Assembly: GCA_011390455.1 (NCBI GenBank)
Contig: JAABSI010000010.1
Location: forward strand, 1 to 52,968
Origin: Trueperaceae bacterium
GTDB taxonomy: Bacteria; Deinococcota; Deinococci; Deinococcales; Trueperaceae
Reading direction: 5' to 3'
Length of the DNA: 52,968 bases
Below, one piece after another: positions 1 through 9,251 of this stretch. Under the pieces are notes generated by a model that was not told where the DNA came from, ran no database searches, and was given only the letters and a program-made list of their open reading frames with translations. The number at the start of each line of letters is the position of its first letter. Position 1 is the stretch's first letter. Position numbers and translations under genes: made by a program.

Positions 1-1
1 G

Positions 2-355
2 CCCTTCGACAAGAGCGCCATCAAGGCGGTCGAGAAGGCGATCATCGAGGCCGACCTCGGCTTCAACCCCAACAACCAGGGCGACACGATCTTCATCACC
101 GTGCCGCCGCTCAACGACGAGCGCCGGCGCGACCTGGTCAAGACCGTCAAGCACCTCGCCGAGGAGGCGAAGGTCGCGGTGCGCAACATCCGCCGCGACG
201 CCAACGAGGAGCTCCGCGAGATGTACAAGGAGCACCTGCTGACCGAGGACGAGACGCGCCACGGCGAGGGCGACGTGCAGAAGCTGACCGACGAGTTCGT
301 CGCCGCGATCGACCAGCGTACGAAGGCCAAAGAAGAGGACATCCTGGCCGTCTGA
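2..355 (+). CDS. frr: Ribosome recycling factor (3' part)
   Basis: The 5' end lies outside the window; the visible 117 codons cover the C-terminal two thirds of a ribosome recycling factor, which with EF-G splits the post-termination ribosome. The reading frame begins with PFDKSAIKAVEKAI and continues with the long charged helices typical of the three-helix-bundle domain (VRNIRRDANEELREM and the ending KAKEEDILAV). Sequence conservation with the family is strong. It is followed 16 bases later by cdsA on the same strand, a common bacterial neighbourhood (frr-uppS-cdsA), although uppS is absent here. Confidence 0.95.
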   Translation, partial: PFDKSAIKAVEKAIIEADLGFNPNNQGDTIFITVPPLNDERRRDLVKTVKHLAEEAKVAVRNIRRDANEELREMYKEHLLTEDETRHGEGDVQKLTDEFVAAIDQRTKAKEEDILAV

Positions 356-371
356 GGCCGGGAGCCGACCG

Positions 372-1214
372 TTGCACCTCGTCCGGGTCACGTCGGCCTT
401 CGCAGCCTTTCTCGCGACCCTGGTCGTGCTGTGGGTGGGTCTGCCGCTGCTCGGGCCCGCCTACCTGATCCTCACCGCCATCGCGGTGCAGGAGTACGCC
501 ACCATGCTCGGCCTGCGCGGCATCCCGATCCGGCGCCGCAGCCTGTGGGCCTGGAGCGCGCTGACGCTTCCGGCCTCGTTGCCTCCGGGGCATCCGTGGA
601 TGGCGGGCGGACTCGGCGAGATGCCCTGGCGGGAGCTGCTGCTGGTGAGCTTCGTGCTCTACCTGTTCGTCGCCGAGGTCGTGACCAGCAACCGGAGCTC
701 GCTCCAGTCGCTCGCCTTCAGCCTCCTCGGGTACGTCTGGATCTCGTGGGGGTTCGGGCTCATCCTGACCTTGCGCTACACCCCGGACGGGGTCACGGGC
801 CTCTGGTACCTCGCCTTCCCCGTCCTGGCGATCATCGCGACCGACGTCGGCGGTTACGTCTTCGGGTCGCTCTGGGGCAAACGCCCGCTGGCGCCCCGGA
901 TCAGCCCCAAGAAGACGATCGAAGGGGCGATCGGCGGCCAGGTCCTGGCGATGGTCGTCGTCGGCGGCACGATGGCGCTGCTGCCGCTCTGGACCAACTT
1001 CCGGCTCGACGTGCTGCACGTGCTCGTGTTCGCGGTCGTCGTGCCGTTGGCGGCGCTCGCCGGCGACCTCTTCGAGTCGCTCGTCAAACGCTGGGTGGGC
1101 GTCAAGGACGCCGGCGTCTTCCTCCCCGGCCACGGCGGCGTGCTCGATCGACTCGACAGCCACCTGATCGCGGTGCCGGTCACCTACGTCCTGGTCACCC
1201 TGCTGCTCGTCTGA
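372..1214 (+). CDS. cdsA: Phosphatidate cytidylyltransferase
   Basis: Integral membrane enzyme that makes CDP-diacylglycerol from phosphatidate and CTP, the branch point of phospholipid synthesis. The 280-residue product has about eight hydrophobic segments. Near its C-terminus it carries the CdsA signature: SLVKR (236-240), then KDAG and PGHGGVLDRLDS ending at residue 263. It starts with TTG at 372, preceded by a GGAG, and lies directly behind frr, so the two are probably one transcript. The N-terminus is about one transmembrane segment and is normal for the family. Confidence 0.93.
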   Translation: MHLVRVTSAFAAFLATLVVLWVGLPLLGPAYLILTAIAVQEYATMLGLRGIPIRRRSLWAWSALTLPASLPPGHPWMAGGLGEMPWRELLLVSFVLYLFVAEVVTSNRSSLQSLAFSLLGYVWISWGFGLILTLRYTPDGVTGLWYLAFPVLAIIATDVGGYVFGSLWGKRPLAPRISPKKTIEGAIGGQVLAMVVVGGTMALLPLWTNFRLDVLHVLVFAVVVPLAALAGDLFESLVKRWVGVKDAGVFLPGHGGVLDRLDSHLIAVPVTYVLVTLLLV

Positions 1215-1286
1215 GGCGCGCCCGCCGCGGCGCAGACCGCCGGAGCCGATCCGGATGCTAGCTTCGCAGCTTCGAGGAGTCCCCCC

Positions 1287-3647
<2,361 letters not shown>

Positions 3648-3656
3648 AGCCTCCTG

Positions 3657-3679
3657 GGCGCCCGCCTGGCGCGGGCGCC
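3657..3679. terminator. GC-rich hairpin between convergent genes
   Basis: Nine-base arms GGCGCCCGC and GCGGGCGCC separated by CTGGC form a perfect stem-loop between the glnS stop and the carboxypeptidase stop. No T-tract follows on either side, so it is at best a bidirectional, non-canonical terminator. Confidence 0.45.
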
Positions 3680-3683
3680 GACC

Positions 3684-5207
3684 TCAACCCGGTGCCGACG
3701 ACCGCCCGGGCGCGCTGGCGCCCCGCACGAACGCCGCCAGGTCGCGCTTCATCTGCTCGAGGATCGCGACGTCGACGTACATCATGTGGCCGCCATCGTA
3801 GCGCCGCTCCTCGACGTTGGCGCGCAGGTGTTCGGGCAGCCCGAGGTGGTCGAGGGTGTAGCGCGTCGCGAAGTGCGGCGTCGCGAGGTCGTAGTGGCCA
3901 CTGGCGACGAAGACCTTGAGGAACGGGTGCACCGCGATCGCCTTGCGCAGGGTCTCGGCGACGTTGACGTACTTGTTCTGGAAGGTGCCGTAATCCCACG
4001 AGGCGTAGAGGCCCTTGATGACCTCGTAGGGCAGATCGCTCGCGAAGCCGAGCTCGCGCTGCACGTAGTCGTTGATCGCCGCTCCGTACGCACCGGTCGT
4101 GGCGCCCATCGACGGATCGAACTCGGGCGTGGCGCCGACGCCGTCGCGGTCGACCCCGGTGTACCGCGCGTCGATGCGCCCGATCGTGCGGCCGCGGTCG
4201 CGGAGCAGCTCCTTGCAGAACCGGTGGATGTCGATCCGAAGCCGGCTGCGGCGCACGTATTCGAGGTCGAGGCCCGTGTACCGCGCGAGCTTCGCGGCGA
4301 TCGCCTCGGCGCGGTCCTCGGGCAGGGCGTCGCCGTACAGCAGCGCCGGCCCGTACTCGGCGAGGGTCCACGCCTCGACCTCGGCGAGCAGATCCGCGAG
4401 CGGAAGCGCCTGCAGGTCGGCGTCGAGCGCACCGTGGTAGTGGGCGGCCGCCGCGTAGGTGGGCACGAACAGCAGCGGCGGCAGGTCGTTGCCCGGCTCG
4501 AAGCGCAGCGTGGCGAAGTCGAGCACCGAGGAGATCAGCATCAGGCCGTTGAGGTAGAGCGCGTGGCGCTCCTCGAGGTACCCCGACAGCGCCGCCGCCC
4601 GGGTGGTGCCGTAGCTCTCGCCGATCAGGAACTTGGGCGAGGACCAGCGCCCGAAGCGGGCCACCCACAAGCGGATGAAGTCGCCGACGCTCTCCACGTC
4701 GCCATCGAAGCCGTGGAACTCCTTGGGCTTCTCGCCCGGAGCGGCGCGGCTGAAGCCGGTCGAGACCGGATCGACGAACACCAGGTCGCTGGCGTCGAGG
4801 AGCGTGTGGGCGTTGTCGACGAGCACGTACGGCGGTGCGACCGCCATCCCGTCGTCCTGGAGCCGGACGCGACGCGGTCCGAGCAGGCCGAGGTGCATCC
4901 ACACCGACGACGAGCCGGGACCGCCGTTGAAGGAGAAGGTGACGGGGCGCGCGCCGGGGTCCTTCACGCCGTCGCGGGTGTACGCGACGAAGAAGACCTC
5001 GGCGCGGGGCTTGGCGCCCTCCCACGTGCCGGCGGCCGGCGCCTCGGTCGCGGTCCGCTCGCGGTGGAGCACCAACCGACCGGTCGTGGTCGTGTAGCGG
5101 AGCGTGACGCCGTCCACGTCGATCTGGTGGTGGCGCACCTCGAGCTGGTCGACGAGGGGTGCGGGGGTCGAACGGTCGGGGGCGATCGGATCGGGCGGCA
5201 TGGGCAC
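3684..5207 (-). CDS. S10-family serine carboxypeptidase-like protein
   Basis: Serine carboxypeptidase (alpha/beta-hydrolase fold, peptidase family S10). The 507-residue protein has the family oxyanion motif FNGGPGSSS (93-101), the nucleophile motif GESYG with Ser198, a probable catalytic Asp440 in HYDLATPHF, and His474 in GGHMMY, so the triad looks intact. I see no signal peptide or lipobox at the N-terminus (MPMPPDPIAPDRS), which suggests a cytoplasmic location; many bacterial S10 homologues are exported. The start at 5207 is preceded by GAGGTG on the minus strand. It lies downstream of a small unknown gene in the same direction and is convergent with glnS. The physiological substrate is unknown. 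Confidence 0.88.
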   Translation of the reverse strand: MPMPPDPIAPDRSTPAPLVDQLEVRHHQIDVDGVTLRYTTTTGRLVLHRERTATEAPAAGTWEGAKPRAEVFFVAYTRDGVKDPGARPVTFSFNGGPGSSSVWMHLGLLGPRRVRLQDDGMAVAPPYVLVDNAHTLLDASDLVFVDPVSTGFSRAAPGEKPKEFHGFDGDVESVGDFIRLWVARFGRWSSPKFLIGESYGTTRAAALSGYLEERHALYLNGLMLISSVLDFATLRFEPGNDLPPLLFVPTYAAAAHYHGALDADLQALPLADLLAEVEAWTLAEYGPALLYGDALPEDRAEAIAAKLARYTGLDLEYVRRSRLRIDIHRFCKELLRDRGRTIGRIDARYTGVDRDGVGATPEFDPSMGATTGAYGAAINDYVQRELGFASDLPYEVIKGLYASWDYGTFQNKYVNVAETLRKAIAVHPFLKVFVASGHYDLATPHFATRYTLDHLGLPEHLRANVEERRYDGGHMMYVDVAILEQMKRDLAAFVRGASAPGRSSAPG

Positions 5208-5336
5208 CTCGGGGAGCGCGGCGTCGCCGCGCGGTGGGGTGGGAGGCGCACGAACGCGCGCGCATCGCGCACCCTCCCGGTCGCCGCGAGCGTACCGCGG
5301 GGCGCGGGGCCCAGGACCCGGGCGGACGAGCGTCGG

Positions 5337-5624
5337 TCACACCAGCGGGCGCAGCGGCGCCCGCAGCTCGACGACGAGCAGACCGGTCGCCGCGTCGTAC
5401 CAGCAGCTGCCGACGTCGGCGCGGTGCGGCACGCCCGCCACGTCGCACGGAAGCGCACCGCGGTCGAGGGCGGCGCGCAGCACGCGCGCGAGGTCGGGTC
5501 CGGCGACCGCGCCCTCCCACACCGGGACGGCCACCGGCGGGTCGTCGCCGGCGTCGGAGGGGGGTCGTTCGCGGAGGCGCCCGAGGTGGCCCAGCAGGCG
5601 GACGGCGGGATCGACGAGGTCCAT
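5337..5624 (-). CDS. Small hypothetical protein (95 aa)
   Basis: The frame is open further upstream, but the ATG at 5624 (MDLVDPAVRLLGHLGRLRERP) gives the most sensible start, since upstream residues look like untranslated GC-rich sequence. The protein ends with an alternating hydrophobic pattern (CWYDAATGLLVVELRAPLRPLV) suggestive of beta strands. I recognise no family and no membrane segment. It is divergent from the PD-(D/E)XK-like gene at 5710 and co-oriented with the S10 carboxypeptidase 129 bases downstream. Coding status is likely but not certain. Confidence 0.5.
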   Translation of the reverse strand: MDLVDPAVRLLGHLGRLRERPPSDAGDDPPVAVPVWEGAVAGPDLARVLRAALDRGALPCDVAGVPHRADVGSCWYDAATGLLVVELRAPLRPLV

Positions 5625-5697
5625 GCCGCCAGCATGCCGCGGGGCCGCGGGCGCGGTGCGCCGCGCTGGGCCCGAGCCGAGGGGCTCTAGGCAGCGG

Positions 5698-5703
5698 TAC
5701 CCT
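5698..5703 (+). promoter_or_regulatory. -10 box TACCCT, probable leaderless promoter
   Basis: TACCCT lies 6 nt before the GTG start at 5710, placing transcription start on or next to the start codon. No Shine-Dalgarno sequence is present. Confidence 0.45.
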
Positions 5704-5709
5704 GCGGAC

Positions 5710-6384
5710 GTGGCCATCGGCGCGCTCAACGAGACCCCGCTCCACTTGGCGCTCAAGCTCGCCGTGGCACCGCCCGGCAGCCATTTCGAGGTCCCGGTCG
5801 CGGGCTACGTCATCGACGCCGTCCACGACGGGCTGCTGATCGAGGTCCAGACGCGGCACGTGGGCGCCATGCGCCGGAAGCTCGAGCGCCTGCTGCCCGA
5901 CCACCGGGTCCGCTTGGTCCTCCCGGTCGCCACCGAACGCTGGCTCGTCAAGCTGGGCGACCCACCCACCCGGCGCCGCTCGCCCAAACGGGGCCATCCG
6001 GCCGACGTCGCGCGCGAGCTCGTCGCCATCCCGCACCTGCTCGACCACCCCCACCTCGAGGTCGAGCTCGTCCTCCACCACGAGGAGGAGGTGCGCGCCC
6101 ACCGCCCCGGCGTCGCGTGGCGCAAACGCGGTTGGGTGACCGTCGACCGCCGGCTGCTGCGCGTGGTCGAGCGCCGTCGGCTGCGTGGGGCCGCCGCCCT
6201 CCTCGACTTCGTGCCGGCCTCGGTCGTCGACCCGTTCGACACCGCCGAGCTCGCGGCGACCGCGGGCATGGCGCGCCGGACCGCCCAGCAGCTCGTCTAC
6301 TGCCTGCGCGAGGGCGGCGTGCTGACCCCGGTCGGCAAGGCGGGCAACGCGATCCTGTACGCCCGCCCGGCGAGCGCCCCCTAG
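5710..6384 (+). CDS. PD-(D/E)XK nuclease-like protein with winged-helix C-terminus
   Basis: A 224-residue protein that I do not recognise as a named enzyme. The N-terminal ~85 residues fit a restriction-endonuclease-like core: an early Glu in NETPLHLALK (E8), then GYVIDAVHDG (D36) and LLIEVQT (E45-V-Q47), the D...ExQ arrangement of PD-(D/E)XK enzymes, followed by a basic helix (AMRRKLERLL). The C-terminal ~60 residues (DTAELAATAGMARRTAQQLV, then a GKAGNAILYAR wing) look like a winged helix. This suggests DNA binding with possible cleavage. The start is GTG at 5710, chosen because the frame upstream has no family-like sequence and a -10 box sits just before it. Confidence 0.6.
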   Translation: MAIGALNETPLHLALKLAVAPPGSHFEVPVAGYVIDAVHDGLLIEVQTRHVGAMRRKLERLLPDHRVRLVLPVATERWLVKLGDPPTRRRSPKRGHPADVARELVAIPHLLDHPHLEVELVLHHEEEVRAHRPGVAWRKRGWVTVDRRLLRVVERRRLRGAAALLDFVPASVVDPFDTAELAATAGMARRTAQQLVYCLREGGVLTPVGKAGNAILYARPASAP

Positions 6385-9251
6385 CGCGGAGCGCGCGCCC
6401 CGGCCATCGTGCGCGCCCAGGCGGCCACCAGATCGGCGTCGTCGAGGGCGATCACCTCGCCCCGCCGCACGTCGACCAGCCTCGCCCGCGGCCGCACGCC
6501 CCGCGCCCGCGCCACGGCCTCGACGTAGGTCGCCATGGCGACGTGGTAACGCTCGGGCCGCAGCGCCCGGTCGGTCTTGTAGTCGTCGAGCCACCAGCCG
6601 TCGCCCACGCGCACCAACCGGTCGATCACCCCGTGCCAGGTGCTTCCCCCGGCCTCGAAGGCGAAGGGAAGCTCCGCGTGGTCCTCGTCGCGCGCGGTGG
6701 TCGGGGCGAGCACGCCACCGTCCACGAGGCTCCAGTAGCCGCGCAGCAGCTCCAGGACCTCGTCGAGCACCCCCGCACGCACGTCGTCGGGGAACGGGAA
6801 CAGCACCTCCTGGACCGCCAGGGCCGCCCGCGCCGCCGGGTCGTCGGGGCGCCAACCGCGCGCGATCGCGTCGTGCACCAGCGTCCCGACGGCCGTGCCC
6901 CGGCCCGCGAGCACGTCGCCTTCCTCCGGATCGACGGCGCGCCGGTCGTCGTCGATCTCCTCGCCCTCGCCCCAGCCGCCGGGCGCGCGCAGCGGCGCGG
7001 GCCAGGGCGCCCGCACCGGCGGCTCGGGCGCGCGTCCCGCGCCCTCGAGCGCCACCCACGACGGGCTGACCACGGCGGGGTAGCGCGGCGCGCGCGGCAC
7101 CCGACCCAGCCAGGGCGCCGCCGGCAGCGGCGCTGCGGGCGGTTCCGGGGCCGTCCGGGGCGCGCGGCTCGGACCCACCACCGGGTGCTGGACGACGAGC
7201 GCCCCGAGCGCGCGCGCAACGGGCCACCCGGCCTCGCGCTCGGCGGCGCGCGGGCCGAGCCCGGCGCGGTGCAGGGCGCGGAGCCACGGTCCGGGGTCGC
7301 TGCGCCCCTGGACCCCGGAGAGCAGCAGCACCGTGCGCGGGCGGCTGGCGGCGACGTAGAGCGCCCGCATCGACTCCCCCTCCGCGCGCCGGCGGCGCTC
7401 GCGCTCGAGCTCGACGAAGCTCGGCGTGCCCGGCAACGCCACGACCCCGGTGGTCCCGTCGATCGCGACCGTCGCCCCACGGTCGCCGCCGGCGGCCCCG
7501 ACGTCGACGACGGCGACGACCGGCCATTCGAGGCCCTTGGCCGCGTGCACGGTCAGCAGCGTCACGCCGTCGCCCCCCTGGGGCACGTCGCCCGCCTCGG
7601 CCTCACGCGCCATCGCCTCCATGCGGTCGAGCAGCCGCTCGACGTCGTCCGCGGGCCGTTCGGCGAGGGCGACGACGAGCGCATCGACGTTGTCGCGCGC
7701 CCGCCGGTCGAGCCGCGCGACGTAGGGCAGCCCGTCGACGAGGGGGGCGTACGCGAGCGTCGCCACCGCCGCACCGGGATCCGCCATCACCGCCGCGCGC
7801 GACGCCTCGAGCCGCGCGAACACGTCCGGCGCGCGGGTCGCCAGGGCGCGCTCGGGATCCACGGCGCGCGCTACCTCGGCGGCGAAAGCCAGGCCGACGC
7901 CGCCGAACGGCCCCCGCAACCACGCGGCCAACGAGGTGCCGCGCGGGTCGAGCGCCACCCGCACCGCGTGCACCAGGTCGCGCACCTCGGGGCGCTCGAA
8001 GTACCCGCGCCCCTGCCGCAGGACGGTGGGTACGCCGGCCGCGCGCAGCGCCCGACCCACGTGCGCCAGCCGTGCGTGCGAGCGGGCGACCACGGCCATC
8101 GCACGCCACGGATGCCCGTCCTCGTCGCGCAGCCGGCGCAGGCGCACCCCCAGCCAGGCCTCCTCGGCGGGGCGCAGGGCGTCCACGCCCAGGTCGTCGT
8201 CGCGCCACCAGTGCAGCTCCACGCGACCCTCGACGTCCGCCTGCGCGCCGGCCGGCACCACGTCGGGGGCCTCTGCCCGTCCGAACCCCAGGTCGGCGTC
8301 GCCGAGCGTGCCGGTGAGGTGGTTGAGGAAGGCGGCGACGCTCCGCGCGTGGCGCCGGGTGCGATCCAGCGGCGGCTCGAGCGTCCCGGCGGCCGCCGCG
8401 GCCGCCGCGGCGCGCCGGAAGACCGCGACGTCGGCCTGCCGGAACCCGTAGATCGATTGTTTGGGGTCGCCGACGACCTCGACCCGGGCGCCGGCCCGTT
8501 CGAGCGCCTCGAACAGCCGCCCCTGCAGCGGATTGACGTCCTGGAACTCGTCGACCAGCACGACGGGGTACCGCGCCACGACGCGCGCGGCCAGCGCCGG
8601 CGCGTCGACGAAGCGCATGGCGGCGCGCTCCACCTCGGACGGCGCCAGCCGCGCCGCACCGGCCCGCCGCAGCGCGCGGTCGTAGGCGGCCTCGTGGAGC
8701 CGCAACACGTCCTCGGCCGCCGCGTCGGCCGGCTGCAGGTCGATCGCCAGCGACCGCTGGACGAACAGCGCCAGCGCGCGCTCGGCCGCCTCCGGACCGA
8801 GCCGGGCGGCGGCCTCGGCCAAGGGGTGCGCCGGGTCCTGGGCCAGGAAGAGCAGGCTGCGCACCTCCTCCTCGTACGCCGCTGCGGCCTCGGCCTCGCC
8901 CTGCAACGCGAAGGCGGGATCGAGCGCCAGCGCCGGCGCGACGAGCCGCAGCGCGGCGATCAGGAAGCCGTGGATGGTGGCGAGCGTGGCGCCGCCGAGC
9001 TCGCGCCGCGCCTCCTCGAAGCGCGGTCGATGCGCCGGGTCGGGCGCCACCAGGCCACCGAGGTAGGCGCCCTCGGCGAGCACCTGCGCCACGCCCTCCC
9101 CCACCCGCTGGCGGAGCTCCGCGGCCGCCGTGCGGGTGTAGGTGACGCCCGCGACGCGCCGCAGCGGTACGCCCTCGTCGACGAGCTGCAGCACGCGAGC
9201 GACGAGCGCCGTGGTCTTGCCGGTGCCGGCCGACGCAACCCGGACCCTCAC
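6381..9251 (-). CDS. addA: AddA-type ATP-dependent helicase/nuclease subunit
   Basis: UvrD-like (SF1A) helicase with a C-terminal RecB-type nuclease, the motor subunit for double-strand-break end resection with AddB. The 956-residue protein shows all main motifs: ASAGTGKTTAL (Walker A, Lys12), GVTYTRTAAAELRQRV (Ia), VVLVDEFQDVNPLQGR (II), GDPKQSIYGFRQAD (III), LTVHAAKGLEWP (V) and ALYVAASRPRT (VI). The nuclease site has Asp877 in GVIDRL and D890-Y-K892 in WLDDYKTD, so it looks active. The GTG start at 9251 overlaps the addB stop (GTGA), showing translational coupling. Shorter than Bacillus AddA (about 1230 aa). Confidence 0.9.
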   Translation of the reverse strand: MRVRVASAGTGKTTALVARVLQLVDEGVPLRRVAGVTYTRTAAAELRQRVGEGVAQVLAEGAYLGGLVAPDPAHRPRFEEARRELGGATLATIHGFLIAALRLVAPALALDPAFALQGEAEAAAAYEEEVRSLLFLAQDPAHPLAEAAARLGPEAAERALALFVQRSLAIDLQPADAAAEDVLRLHEAAYDRALRRAGAARLAPSEVERAAMRFVDAPALAARVVARYPVVLVDEFQDVNPLQGRLFEALERAGARVEVVGDPKQSIYGFRQADVAVFRRAAAAAAAAGTLEPPLDRTRRHARSVAAFLNHLTGTLGDADLGFGRAEAPDVVPAGAQADVEGRVELHWWRDDDLGVDALRPAEEAWLGVRLRRLRDEDGHPWRAMAVVARSHARLAHVGRALRAAGVPTVLRQGRGYFERPEVRDLVHAVRVALDPRGTSLAAWLRGPFGGVGLAFAAEVARAVDPERALATRAPDVFARLEASRAAVMADPGAAVATLAYAPLVDGLPYVARLDRRARDNVDALVVALAERPADDVERLLDRMEAMAREAEAGDVPQGGDGVTLLTVHAAKGLEWPVVAVVDVGAAGGDRGATVAIDGTTGVVALPGTPSFVELERERRRRAEGESMRALYVAASRPRTVLLLSGVQGRSDPGPWLRALHRAGLGPRAAEREAGWPVARALGALVVQHPVVGPSRAPRTAPEPPAAPLPAAPWLGRVPRAPRYPAVVSPSWVALEGAGRAPEPPVRAPWPAPLRAPGGWGEGEEIDDDRRAVDPEEGDVLAGRGTAVGTLVHDAIARGWRPDDPAARAALAVQEVLFPFPDDVRAGVLDEVLELLRGYWSLVDGGVLAPTTARDEDHAELPFAFEAGGSTWHGVIDRLVRVGDGWWLDDYKTDRALRPERYHVAMATYVEAVARARGVRPRARLVDVRRGEVIALDDADLVAAWARTMAGARAPR

